Shown in pieces: positions 1 through 10,535 of a stretch of 64,000 bases of DNA (within the stretch, counting starts at the first letter, position 1; every line of letters starts with the position of its first letter). The stretch spans positions 9,009,392-9,073,391 of the forward strand of contig CM064748.1 in assembly GCA_032717465.1 (NCBI GenBank), read 5' to 3'. Below the pieces are notes generated by a model. The model was not told where the DNA came from and searched no databases. It was given only the letters and a program-made list of their open reading frames with translations. Source of the DNA: Coenobita brevimanus. Taxonomy: Eukaryota; Arthropoda; Malacostraca; Decapoda; Coenobitidae. The translations under genes and the position numbers were made by a program.

Positions 1-430
1 ATGGAAATGAATCTTGGACGTTGTTGGAAGGACACAAGAATGAGAGCAGTGGAAATGGGTTATTTTAGAGGAGCCTGTGGAGTCACATGGAGAGACAGGC
101 TGACGAATGAGGATATAAAGGAGCGTTGTGGTGTGGATGTGGATGTGATAGGAAGCGTGATGAAGAACACACTGAGGTGGTTTGGCCATGTGGAGAGGAT
201 GGAGGTTGAAAGACTGACGAAGAGTGTATGTGAGTGAGGTGGAGGGGGGAAGAGGAAGGGAGAGGCCGAGGATGAGATGTAGGGATGGGGTGGAGATGTA
301 TATGAGAGAGGGGGGTGCGAGTTGGGAGCAGGGCAGTGAAATGGCGGGGGACAGGGCGACTTGGAGGCGATTTGTTTGTGGCCACCCCAAACGGGATTGA
401 TGCGTCTGGCAATAGATAGATAGATAGAAT
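1..430 (+). pseudogene. RTE-like non-LTR retrotransposon, 3' end fragment
   Basis: The frame open from base 1 to 237 encodes the end of a reverse transcriptase protein, with the motifs RWFGHVERM and DRLTNEDIKERCGVDVDV. The same C-terminus occurs in the longer copy ending at 10272. This domain, after the reverse transcriptase, is typical of RTE-clade endonuclease/reverse transcriptase proteins. A frameshift near 225-240 closes the frame. The basic Arg/Gly-rich tail continues in another frame, where GRGRPRMRCRDGVE can be followed. The fragment ends in a short GATA repeat (411-430), matching the GATA tail of the 7221-10371 copy. The upstream part lies outside the window. RTE assignment is by motif recognition only. 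Confidence 0.75.
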
Positions 431-431
431 A

Positions 432-905
432 AAGCAACTGATACTTTTCTTTCTCAAACACATCACATGTCAGCTCTCCTTAGTGGTGAATCGATTTCTT
501 ACTACGTGTTGTCTAAATGTGATTTTTTCATCCTTGCAAGTTTTACAACCATTTTTGAGTACATTTGTGAAAGATGCATATTGAGCGATTTCACCTAAGA
601 ATGTGTTCATACAGTAATCACTCAACTAAAATAGTTTTGAACAACGTCCAATCTTATAATGCGAGTCAGAATTGGCACTCGTTTTTATCAATACGGTCAA
701 GTTAAAATAAAATGAAAAATGGGGAGAGTCTCTTCCTAAATTAAAAATCCACTCAGCCTCAACACGACATACATAGCAGTTCAGGTGGATGCTCTTGCAA
801 CCTGAATTTATTTATATCTATTATGAAAAATAAAAAGGCGTATATGAGAAATCAAGTAATGTTTATAAGCTGAATATCTAATTACAGCTGTCTACTTTGT
901 TTTTC

Positions 906-988
<83 letters not shown>

Positions 989-3478
989 CAATCAATTTCC
1001 TATTACACGATTCTTTAAGCTTAAAAAACCCAATTTCCACCCTTCTTGCATATATAGTTTTTTCGCCCGTATTTACGCTCTTTTTAGGATAACTTTAGTA
1101 TAATAGTTTTGAATCACTCCTAAAGCCGAGGCTTTTACCGTAACAAAACTTCTACCAGTTTTTAAAGTGATAGAACCACTGCAAATGAAAATAAAATTCA
1201 CAAATGACCCTCTTACTAACGTAATAATCCAATCACCATACGACACTGATACAGATCAAACGGTGTTCCTTCAATCTTAATTTTCTAGTGTCATTCACTA
1301 TATAACTCCAATGATGAGGAAAAAAGATATAAAAGGTATAACACAGTATTCGTATTTTGTTTAAACTTTCACGTATTAATGCTCTCCTTAGTGGTGAATC
1401 GATTTCTTACTATATAATGTCTAAATCTGATTTCTTCACCCACGCAACATTCTTATGAGGATTGAAAGTTATTCGATGTGTTTCACAACTATTTTTCAGT
1501 ACATTTATGAAAGATGCATATTAAGCGATTTCACCAAAGAACGTGTTCATACAGTCATCACTCAACTAAAATAGTTTTGAACAACGTCCAATCGAATACT
1601 ACCAGTCGCAACTTATTTACAAATGAAACTCGTTTTTTTCATTACGATCAAGCTGAAATAAAATGAAAAATGCGAATAGAATCTCTTCTTAAATTTAAAA
1701 TCCACTCAGCCTTAACACGACATACACAGCAGTTCAGGTGGATGCTCTTGCAACATGAATTTTTTTGATTCCTATCTTGAAAATTAAAAAGACGTATATG
1801 AGGAACATAGTCATGATTATAAATTCAATATCTCAGTACAGCTATCTACTTTATCCTATTCGTATAATCCATGGCTAAACAATTTCCTTTTACGTTTTTA
1901 TGCCGTTAGATTTTTTTACATAGTTAATATTAATAGTTATATCACACGAACAGTCCTACTGGGAAAATATTTCATTTTTAAAATTTGATTTGGAAACTCG
2001 ATGCCACTTTAAACGACTAGGTATAAAGAAAAAAGCATTATGTCTTATCTCTTAATATCCAAGAATTTTACACGTCTAATGAAACGAAACTCGTTAGACT
2101 TAAAACCTTAAAATGCCAGGCTTCTTTACATCTGAATCAACTTCATCCCACGTGTTACCTCATTTAGGATTATTACTGTTCTTTTTTATTTTTATCCGAG
2201 CGTTAATTTTTTCTCGCTCAGAAATGTTTTCTTATCATACACAATTGGGAATAATTCCCAGCTATTTTAGAGTGCATGTGTTTAAGTTGCATATTTAGTG
2301 TTTTTGTCCGCAGTTATCCGGTTATTAGGATCACCTCTAGCATAATAGTTTTGAATCACTCCTTAATTCGAGGCTTTTACCTTAACAAAACTTCTATATT
2401 TTAACCTGAAAGAACAATTGCAAATGAAAATAAAAGTCACAAATGACCCTCTTCCTAACAATCTCCAGAAGACACTGATACAGGTCAGTCTGTGTTCCTT
2501 CAATCTTAATTTTCTAGTGTCATTCACTTTATATCTTCCATGAGGAGAAAGATATAAAAGGTAATACATTGTATAACACTGTATTCGTATTTTGTTTATA
2601 CTTTCATGTATTAATTTTTGTGAGACAAAAGCTCATCAATATTCCCTCCCACGAGTTATCAGATTTGGGAGATTTTAATAAAAATTAAAAGTCGCTCATA
2701 GTCTAACACGAATCTTCATTATGTGGAAATATATATATTTTTTCAATTAGGATTGTAAATGCAGTTTTGAACTGGTACTACAGCAAACAGAAAAGAAAAC
2801 ATATTACTCGAAATTACTCTCCTGATTCGGTAAGCAAAACAGCAACTGATAATTTTTCTTAAGCATCTCAGATGTCAGCTCTCCGTACATGTAAATCGAT
2901 TTTGTCTAAATGTGATTTTTTTTCACCCTCAGGAGTTTCTCATGATTTGATTTTATTCGGTGCCATTTCCAACCGATTTTAAAAACATTTTTTAAAGATG
3001 CATGTTGGGCGATTTCACCCAAAAATATGTTCATACAGTCATCACTCAACTAAAATAGTTCTGAACAACGTCCAATCGTATACTGCCAGTCGAAACTTAT
3101 TCACAATTGGCAATCGCTTTTATCATTACGATCAAGCTGAAATAAAATGAAAAATGCGAAGAGAGTCTCCCCCTATATTAAAAATCCACTCAACCTAAAG
3201 ACGACATACACAGCACTTCAGGTGGATGCTCATGGAACCTAAATATTTTTACCTATCATGAAAAATAAAACCGCGTATATGAGGATCCAAGTAATGTTTA
3301 TAAATTGTATGTCAGTACAGCTGTACTTTTTCCTATTATATATATAAGATAATCTGCCTAAACAATTTCCTTTTACACGTTTTTATCCTTTCAGGCAGGT
3401 TTTTTTCTTGGTAAATATTAATAATGGTATCACAAAAACCCTCCTACTGGGAAAATATTTTATTTTAAAAATTTGTGT
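432..3478. repeat. Diverged tandem array of AT-rich units
   Basis: Two sequence blocks recur in direct orientation. Block a lies at about 432-1090, 1382-1990 and 2826-3478. It carries a recurring phrase ending ACTAAAATAGTT at about 627, 1569 and 3060, and another around GGTGGATGCTC. Block b lies at about 1091-1381 and 2326-2612, marked by TTTTGAATCACTCC. Copies are offset by roughly 0.9 to 1.5 kb and differ by many substitutions and indels, so the array is old. No coding potential was seen. The last block a runs to about 3478, where retrotransposon protein homology begins. Nothing marks it as an LTR. Confidence 0.75.
907..984. repeat. (TA)n microsatellite, about 78 bp
   Basis: A pure TA dinucleotide run lies inside the first tandem unit. 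The equivalent place in the third unit (about 3339-3348) holds only a few TA repeats, and the second unit has none. The run therefore expanded in one unit after duplication. Confidence 0.95.
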
Positions 3479-3490
3479 AGGGAATAATTA

Positions 3491-4790
3491 CTTCTCTGTC
3501 CCTCTGTGCAGAGTGAATTTAGAGTCTGGTTTTGTTAATGGTTCCGTTATGGTTGGGTTGGTTAAGACACTCCCAATGTCAGGTGTAACTTTCTTACTTG
3601 GAAATGATATTGGTGGAAGTCAAGTGTGTCCAGCTCCTCAGTTGTCTAGTGAGCCAGTGGCTGCGTCCCAGGATTGTGATGTCCCTGATGTGTTCCCTGC
3701 ATGTGCTGTCACTAGGGCTAAGTCTAAAGTTACTGGTGATTTAGAGGATAATGATGATGATGATGTTATCCTAGCTGACACTTTTCTTGCTAATTTGGAC
3801 CACTCACCAGATGAGGCAGTACCCCGTAGTGTTGATAATTTGTCTCGTCAAGAGTTGGTTGAGTTGCAGGTTGCTGACCCTGAGTTGAAAGGTCTAGCTA
3901 ACTCTGCTTACAGTGAAGAAGAGTCAGCCGGTGCTTCTACTTGTTATTATGTAAAGTCAGGAGTACTTATGAGGAAGTGGAGACCCCTAACAGCATCAGC
4001 CGACTGTGAATGGGAAGTTGTACATCAAGTTGTCATCCCTCGTGTTTGTAGGCAGGATATCATTCGAGTGGCTCATGATACCAGTTTGGCAGGACACCTT
4101 GGAGTGAGGAAGACTGTGGCACGCATTTTGAAACACTTCTACTGGCCAGGTATCTTCAGGGAGGTTTCCTGGTATTGTAAGTCTTGTCACACCTGTCAAG
4201 TTGTGGGGAAGTGTAATCAGACCGAAAAGGTTGCACCTCTAGTTCCCATTCCTCCTTTTGAGGCGCCTTTCACCCGTGTGTTGGTGGATATTGTGGGCCC
4301 TCTTCCTAAGACTTCTTCAGGATTTTCTTATGTGTTGACCCTGATTGATATGGCTACTCGTTATCCTGAAGCCATTCCACTTAGAAACATCTCAGCAAAG
4401 AACGTGGTTAAGGAAATGCTGGGGTTCTTCACAAAGTTTGGTCTGCCCAAGGAGGTACAGTTAGACCGGGGAAGTAATTTAATGTCAAATGTTTTCAAGC
4501 AGTCTCTAAAAGAGTTGGGCATCACCCAGATCACGTCTTCAGCATACCATCCCCAGACCCAAGGAGCGTTGGAGAGATATCATCAAACACTCAAATCGAT
4601 GCTCAAGAAATACTGTTTGGAACATCAGAAAGACTGGGATAAAGGTCTTCCATTCGTTGTATTTGCTGCAAGAGAATCTCCAAATGAATCACTGGGCTTC
4701 TCACCTTTTGAACTACTGTTTGGCCATGAAGTAAGAGGACCCCTTAAGGAATGCTGGAGGAAGATGACGTCAACCTGCTGGAGTATGTGA
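3491..4790 (+). pseudogene. Gmr1-like pol, part 1: protease C-terminus and integrase
   Basis: The frame opens with the C-terminal part of a retroviral-type aspartic protease, recognised by the terminal motif FLLGNDIGG at about 3590-3615. The catalytic Asp of the protease lies upstream and is missing. A spacer of about 130 residues follows. Then comes an integrase zinc finger (HDTSLAGH, then CKSCHTC; about 4069-4197) and the integrase core. The catalytic triad is visible: Asp at 4287-4289, Asp at 4464-4466 and Glu at 4572-4574, the last pair separated by 35 residues as in DD35E integrases. The frame breaks near 4750 because short deletions, relative to the copy near 63590, remove part of the linker after EVRGPLK. 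Upstream codons from 3408 belong to flanking repeat. Confidence 0.88.
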
Positions 4791-5746
4791 TGAAGTTCAA
4801 AGAACGGCTGTCCACTGCTTTACAGCTGGTGAGAGAGAATTTAGGAGCTGCTCAGGAGAAGATGAAGACTTGGTATGATAAGAAGTCTAGGTTACGCCAC
4901 TTTCAGCCAGGAGATCAGGTTTTGATTCTGCTACCAGTGCATGGGCAACCTCTTCAAGCCAAGTTTAGTGGTCCTTATTTCGTGGAGAAGAAACTCAGTG
5001 ATGTCAACTATGTCATCGCCACACCAGATCGTAGAAAGAACAAGCAACTTTGTCACATCAACATGCTAAAGTTATATCACAGGCGGGACGAAAATAACCC
5101 AGTCTGCACTGTAGCTGTTCCACCCGAGTCTGCAAGTGAAGCTCTCCCATGCAGTATGAGCCTGAGTGATACTTTGGGGAAGAATCCTGATATCATGAAT
5201 GATCTCCAGACTAAGCTTTCTCATCTACCTCCCAAGGAAAGGCAGGAGTTTTCGGCATTACTGCAGGAGTACCCACAAGTGTTCCGTGCCACTCCAGGAA
5301 GAACCACTGTGTTGATGAATGATGTCGATGTTGGAGACGCAAAGCCGATTAAACTGCCTCCTTACCGTGTGAACCCAGTGAAAGTTCCTCTCATCGAGAA
5401 GGAGCTTGGCTACCTGTTGGACCACATGATGATTGAGCCCTGTCAGAGCGAGTGGAGTTCTCCTGTCACTCTAGTCCCTAAGCCAGGTGGGTCACAGAGG
5501 CTTTGCATCGACTACAGACGTGTTAATCAGATAACCAAAACAGACACTTACCCTCTCCCTCGTATGGAAGATTGCATAGACAAGATCGGAAAGGCTAGGT
5601 ACATAAGTAAGTTTGATTTGTTAAAGGGATACTGGCAAGTACCTATGACTGAACGTGCTAGGGAGATCTCATGTTTTGTAACACTAGGAAAGACTTTTGC
5701 ATGTTCTGTAATGCCAGATACAGATTGTTTTAGAGTAATAAATTTC
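4751..5746 (+). pseudogene. Gmr1-like pol, part 2: integrase C-terminus and truncated reverse transcriptase
   Basis: The frame resumes after the break near 4750 with the integrase C-terminal region, including FQPGDQVLILLP and the GPYFVEKKLSDVNYVI stretch typical of Gypsy integrase tails. About 100 residues later a Gypsy-type reverse transcriptase begins (PIKLPPYRVNP, then LCIDYRRVNQIT, then SKFDLLKGYWQVPM). The motif A catalytic Asp is present in SKFDLLKG. The domain stops after CSVMP at about 5715, so the YxDD box and RNase H are absent. The final codons match the end of pol in the inverted copy (about 62659-62675), showing a deletion that removed the centre and kept the last codons and LTR. 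Confidence 0.88.
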
Positions 5747-5769
5747 CTTTGTAAATTTCTTTTTTCTTT

Positions 5770-5778
5770 GTGGGGAGG
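5770..5778 (+). other. Polypurine tract before the 3' LTR
   Basis: GTGGGGAGG directly precedes the TGTTAC start of the LTR, where the plus-strand primer of reverse transcription is expected. The same purine run precedes the LTR of the inverted copy (complement at about 62612-62619). Confidence 0.75.
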
Positions 5779-6553
5779 TGTTACATAGCCTATGATTTCA
5801 TCATCCTTTGTGTAATTTTAACGCACAGTTGCTGCATGTTTGATCACGAGCGTGTTCTGCCTCAGTCCCCCCCTTCTACCGTTATAGTAAAGTCGTTCTC
5901 TCTGTTATTCAGAGCGGGATTTTCAGCTTTTTGTCCTCATGGCTTCATTTGCGCGTCCTTCTTACAAGTTGTATCAAGCTCTGCTGGCCCCTATATAATG
6001 AGCTCAGTCTCTGCATCATTGCCACTTAGATCTGCTCCTCATTTTGTTCACATCTCTGTCCTCCCCTGTACAGATATTATTATGGTGAGTGCTCAAGAAA
6101 TCTCCAAACATCTAGCATCTGTGTGTAATTTGAGTATAACTGTTGTATTTTTTCTTGTACTGTGTAGCATAAGGTTGATTCTTGGGCCTAGTGAGGCTTT
6201 TAATTAATGTTGGGTTTTATGTCAGTCATTTTTAATAATAGTTTGTATCTGTAATAATTCATCTTGCATTAACTGAGCATTACCTGGTTTATTTTCATTT
6301 TATCAGGGCTGACTTAGATAAATTTACTCTTGCTAATATCGTGTTAATAGAGGCTATTGCAGTTAACCATATATTTAACCTGTTTTTTGCCATTACATTA
6401 TCCTTATGAGTCCTGAATGTTTTGTTAGTTTGAGCATTAAACTTTAACTTGTAATTTTACCTAACTCTTTGTTTTGAACCTGGAACTTTACGGGACAGTA
6501 GTGATTTTTTTAGTATTCTCACATAAGGTGTACATTATCTTTCTCTGTTCCGT

Positions 6554-6557
<4 letters not shown>
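5779..6557 (+). repeat. 3' LTR of Gmr1-like copy 1 (779 bp)
   Basis: The segment starts TGTTAC and ends GTAACA, a 6-bp terminal inverted repeat bounded by the canonical TG and CA. It follows a polypurine tract. The whole segment aligns, inverted, with 61824-62611. Differences are scattered substitutions and small indels. The open frame at about 5770-6207 is LTR sequence and not a gene. Immediately outside the CA end is a pure (TA)n tract, so a target duplication cannot be read with confidence. Confidence 0.9.
5992..5999 (+). promoter_or_regulatory. Candidate TATA box in the LTR
   Basis: TATATAAT lies in the LTR within CCCCTATATAATGAGC and is conserved in the inverted copy (complement at 62385-62394). 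It is the best core promoter candidate in the LTR. The start site is not determined. Confidence 0.5.

Positions 6558-6629
<72 letters not shown>
6558..6629. repeat. (TA)n microsatellite at the LTR edge
   Basis: A pure TA run of about 72 bp begins directly after the LTR terminal CA. The inverted copy also meets an AT-rich tract at its outer LTR end. Confidence 0.95.
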
Positions 6630-6632
<3 letters not shown>

Positions 6633-7220
6633 TCCGAACCTTCATTTATCATCTTATAAACCTCAGTGGTGTCCCAGGGGTATCCCCTTGGAGTCTGCAG
6701 TATACCACACTTGGCAGGTCTAGTTTCTGTAGTCACTCTTTTTTAATAAACTGTACTATTTTCGTTGCAATACTAAGAACAGTTTCTGTTGCTTTAATGT
6801 TTTCCACTTGTGGGCATATTTTAAATGGACACGTACCAATGATTTGAACTGAGTTCTCTAGATCCTCATATCTAAGTTCGGAAAAGACAGCTGTATCGAA
6901 TTAATATTATAAATTTATCCTGGATCAAAGGATTATAATATTGTCACTTTACACTTAGATCTATCTCTTGTACAGTCTTACGCAATATAGTCCAATTCAT
7001 ATTTTGTTCATGCACCAGGTATTATGAGCATTGAAAATTTTTGTGTTCACATTTACTAGGGTTAAAAAAAAAAAAAAAAGTCTCCACTGCTCTTGTAAAG
7101 TAATGGTATCTTCTTTTAAAGTAGCTTCGTCTTCTCTGGTCTCAGTTTTATCACACAAATTTGTTTCTGCAAACAAGAATATTTTACACTAGACACATCC
7201 TGATGGATAATTTATAATCA
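6630..7220. other. Non-coding AT-rich interval
   Basis: No gene or clear repeat was recognised here. Near 6671-6692 there is a short inverted repeat (CCAGGGG with CCCCTTGG). A 15-bp A run lies at about 7065-7079. Confidence 0.6.
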
Positions 7221-7422
7221 GTGCTAATAGAACCCCTTGGGGGTAGGGGGGTTTCAAGAATACTCCCCCAGTATCCCTGCTTGTCGTATGAGGCGACTAA
7301 AAGGGTTGGTGGTGGGTTAGTTCCCCACCCCGTAAAAAGAACTAACTAAAAAAAAGCTAATAAAGGCCTCGGACCTGGACGGACCATACGTTGACGACTA
7401 AGGAACGGACAAAGGACATTCT

Positions 7423-8163
7423 GAGGGTGGGAACATGGAATGTGAGAGGAGTGAATGATGAAGTGAAAGAGAGATTGTTCAGGTGCTTGAGGATGCAAGA
7501 GTGGATATATGTGGATTGACTGAAACTAAATGGTTAGGGGAAAGGGTGATAGAATGGGAATATGGATTAGGTATATGTGCGGGAGTTAATGAGAATGAGA
7601 GGGCAAGAGAGGGAGTATGTCTGATGATAAGCAAGAAGTGGAAGGAGAATATAAGAGAATGGAACAGTGGGTGCAAGGATTGTATGGGTGAGGATAAAAG
7701 TAGGTATGCAAGCGTGGGTGATTGTGTGTGTGTATGCTCTGACAGAGGACCGAGTGGCAAGAGTGAAAGATGAGTTTTGGGTGAGTAGAAGCATGTATGG
7801 ACAAATTTGAGAGGAGCGAGAGAGTGCTTTTGATTGGAGACATGAATGGCAAAGTTGGGAATGTATGAGTGGATGGAGTGGTTGGTCAGTGGGGTGTGCC
7901 AGCTGACGTAGATGGGAATGGTAGTGCTTTGGTGGACATCTGTGCTGGCAATAGCCAACATCTACTTCCATGAGATGATCCACCGGTATACATGGAGAGT
8001 AATGAGGAGGATGGATGGTGAACTTGTTGAACGAAAGGCAATGATAGACTACGTGTGTGTGGATGAGCGAATGAGAAGACAAGTGTTGGATGCAAGAATG
8101 TGGAGAGGGTGGGGGAATGGAGTCTCGGACCATCACTTAGTGATGGCCAAGGTGAAGCTGTAA
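7423..8163 (+). pseudogene. RTE-like endonuclease domain
   Basis: This is an AP-endonuclease-like domain that would nick the target DNA. The first strand motif GTWNVRG is at about 7429-7450. After a frameshift, ICGLTETKW carries the metal-binding Glu (about 7510-7535). GDMNGKVGN (about 7838-7865) and SDHHLVMAKVKL (8128-8160) supply the remaining catalytic Asp, Asn and His motifs. The motifs lie in different frames, with shifts near 7480, 7770 and 7870, so no full-length product is possible. The frame ends at a TAA at 8161-8163. Confidence 0.8.
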
Positions 8164-8360
8164 AGAAAATGGTTGAGGAGACGAAGGGGAAGACAGGAGG
8201 AAACAGCTCCTATGAGAAAAGTGGAGAATTTGCAAGGTAGTGAGAAAATGGCAGAGTATAAGAGCATAGTGGAAGAAAGATTGGGAAGGTATGAGCTAGA
8301 GCAGATGGAAGGGGTGGAAGACCTAAGATATTTACGGAAGAGATAGGCACAGCGTGTGAG

Positions 8361-8912
8361 GTGGTTTGTGGAGTGGGGAGGAGATGCAAGGGTGTGCAAG
8401 GGACAGCATGGTGGAATGATGAGGTGAAACGAGCTGTGGAACAAAAGAAGAAGGCATATAGTGAATGGTTAGCGAGTAGAGGTAGGGGAGAAGATGAGAG
8501 AGAGAAGAGAGAGGTATATGTGAGTATTAGAAGGGAGGTGAAGAGACTGGCGAAGGAGAGTAAGAAGAAAGTGGATGAGTTTGGGAGGAATCTGAGTGTG
8601 AAATGGAGGGAGAGTAAGAAATTGTTTTGGAAGGAGATAAAGAAAGTAAGGCAGTGTGAAAGGGGATATAGTAGGGGAGTGAAAGATAGGGATAGTAGAT
8701 TGTTGGAGAAGAGAGAGAAATTGAGGAGATGGAAGGAGCACTATGAGGATTTGTTGAATGTAAAGGGTGACAGCAGTGCGAGTATAAGTGGTTGGGGAAT
8801 GGCTGGGAGAAGGAGAGATGAGAGGAGGGAGGAAGAGATCAGTAGGACGGAAGGAGTGGAAGCAATGAAGATCAAGTTGGGGAAGGCCCCAGGAATTGAT
8901 GGAGTGTGGTGA
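8361..8912 (+). pseudogene. RTE-like linker between endonuclease and reverse transcriptase
   Basis: A 183-residue open frame is rich in Lys, Arg and Glu and is probably helical. It ends in GKAPGIDGVW, the conserved block that opens the reverse transcriptase fingers in many non-LTR elements. A one-base lesion closes the frame at 8912. The text then continues in another frame with EDWKS near 8998-9010. Upstream, 8164-8360 holds the degraded start of the linker. No catalytic residues are expected here. Confidence 0.7.
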
Positions 8913-9067
8913 AATGCTGAGGTATGGAGGTGAGATTGTTGTGGAATGGATATGGAAGTTGTGTAGATTGGCTTGGGAAGAGGGAAGGGTTCCAGAGGAC
9001 TGGAAATCAGGTATGAAAAGGTGAGAGAGAAGTATGTGGTGACCATAGGGATATTTGCCTTCTTAGT

Positions 9068-10272
9068 GTGACTGGTAAAATATATGGTAGAATACTCATT
9101 GATAGGGTTAGGCATATGACAAAGGAGCTAGTTGGAGAAGAACAAGGGGGATTTAGGAAGGGAAAAGGGTGTGTAGATCAGATATTTGTTCTAAGATGTT
9201 TAGTGGAGAAGTATCTAGAGAAGGGAAAGAAAGTGTATGCTGCCTTCATGGACTTGGAGAAAGTATATGACAGAATAGATAGGCAAGGTATGTGGAAAGT
9301 ATTAGGAATATAAGGAGTGGATGGGAAATTGTTGAATGCTTTGAAAAGTATGTATGAAGGAGCTAGGGCTACGGTGCGAGTGGATGGTGAGCTGTGAATT
9401 TTTTTTTATCTGAATGTGGGACTGAAACAGGGTTCTGTGATGTCTCCATGGCTGTTTAATATATACATGGATGGGGTAGGAAACGAGGTGCAGGGTAGGG
9501 CAGTGGATGTGGGGGTGGCTCTAATGAATGAGGGTGAGATTTGGAAGTTTCCGGTGTTGCTGTTTGCTAATGATACAGTATTGTTGAGTGAAGATGAATG
9601 GGAGTTGCAAGGTTTGGTAAAAGAATTTGGGACAGTGTGTAGGAGGAAGAAGCTGAAAGTTAATGTAAACAAAAGTAAAGTTATGGTGTTGAGAGGAATG
9701 AAGTCACAGAATGTACAGTGAGGTTGGATGGTGAGGATATAGAGAGTGTGAGTGCATTCAAGTACTTGGGTAGTGTGATGAGTAAGGATGGAACTTTGGG
9801 GGATGAAGTGCGTAAAAGGGTACAGCAGGGAAGGAAGATTGTTGTTTCACTGAAAACAGTGATGAGAAATAGGGAGGTGAGTATGGAAGTTAAGAAGTCA
9901 CTGCATGATAGTATTGTGATCCCTACCCTGACGTATGGAAGCGAGGCATGGACCTTGCAAGAGGGGAACAAGTCAAGAGTGAGAACAGTGGAAATGAGTT
10001 ACTTGAAAGGAGCGTGTGGAGTGATGTGGAGGGACAGGATGACGAATGAAGAAGTGAAGGAACGTTGTGGGGTGGATGTGGATGTGGCTGAGATTAAGAG
10101 AAATACACTGAGGTGGTTTGGACATGTGGAGAGAATGGAGAATGAAAGACTGACTAAGAGGATGTATGTAGGTGAGGTGGAGGGAGGGAGAGGGAGGGGT
10201 AGACCGAGGATGAGGTGGAGGGATGGAGTTGAGAGGTATATGAGGGAGGGGGGTGAGTTGGGGGGAGGGTAG
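9068..10272 (+). pseudogene. RTE-like reverse transcriptase and C-terminal domain
   Basis: Reverse transcriptase blocks run in order: GGFRKGKGCVDQIF (about 9148-9190), motif A MDLEKVYDRID (9249-9280), motif B LKQGSVMSPWLFN (9420-9460) and motif C LLFANDTVLL (9560-9590). Motif C should read F/YADD, but the first catalytic Asp is Asn here. After about 9720 a further frame carries SAFKYLGSVMSKDG and the RWFGHVERM C-terminus. A T-rich run at about 9398-9410 and a frameshift near 9718 split the domain. The protein cannot be active as it stands. Confidence 0.85.
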
Positions 10273-10346
10273 TCAAATGGTGGGTGATAGAGCGACTTGG
10301 AGGCGTTTTGTCTGCGGCCACCCTTTGCGGGATTAGGGCGTCGGGC

Positions 10347-10368
10347 TATAGATAGATAGATAGATAGC
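10347..10368 (+). repeat. GATA tail of the RTE-like element
   Basis: Tandem ATAG/GATA units follow the RTE-like 3' end, as at 411-430. Short tandem-repeat tails in place of poly(A) are common in the RTE clade. Confidence 0.8.
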
Positions 10369-10481
10369 TAATAGTACTGTGGCCCGCACACTTCTCTGAC
10401 TTACCAACTCAGAACATCCGTACACTTTGAAGACAGAAACCTGTTTTGTACACAGGAAAAACAATCCAACATATTACTAAT

Positions 10482-10535
10482 ATGCTGCCTGGCCCTCACC
10501 TGAGAGTCCCGGGTTCGATTCCCGGCATATTGGTA
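10482..10535 (+). ncRNA. tRNA-Glu-like 3' half (tRNA-derived relic)
   Basis: GCCTGGCCCTCACCTGAG resembles the anticodon arm of tRNA-Glu with a CTC anticodon. It is followed by CCCGGGTTCGATTCCCGG, a perfect T arm with the B-box sequence GGTTCGATTCC. The D arm and a matching acceptor strand are not seen, so this is not a working tRNA. It could be a pseudogene or the remnant of a tRNA-derived SINE. Confidence 0.5.

Larger units (their letters stand above)
3479..6557 (+). mobile_element. Gmr1-like Gypsy/Ty3-type LTR retrotransposon, copy 1, 5'-truncated
   Basis: The order of protein traces is protease end, integrase, reverse transcriptase start, then LTR. Most Gypsy/Ty3 elements have integrase last. 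Integrase before reverse transcriptase is the arrangement known from Gmr1-like elements. The 5' LTR, gag and most of the protease are absent, because element homology starts at about 3479-3491 in the flanking repeat. An internal deletion joins the reverse transcriptase, just after motif A and the following strands, to the last codons of pol, so the rest of the reverse transcriptase and all of RNase H are gone. The 3' LTR is complete. A relative lies inverted at 61824-64000. Confidence 0.85.
7221..10371 (+). mobile_element. RTE-like non-LTR retrotransposon, longer copy
   Basis: A roughly 3.1-kb element carries an apurinic-type endonuclease, a reverse transcriptase and a GATA tail (about 10347-10368). 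The leader at 7221-7420 has an inverted repeat (CCCCTTGGGGG) and the phrase TGAGGCGACTAAAAGGG. I have the impression of seeing similar leaders in RTE elements. The coding region is broken into at least five frames. A close relative supplies the 3' end at 1-430. Confidence 0.8.

Noticed and set aside
897..1103. Open frames of alternating Tyr and Ile at 897-1103, 6474-6736 and 11916-12163
   Set aside because: They are translations of (TA)n microsatellites and have no protein support.
5770..6207. 145-residue open frame in the LTR
   Set aside because: It lies wholly within the LTR, has no known motif and is not kept as a matching frame in copy 2.
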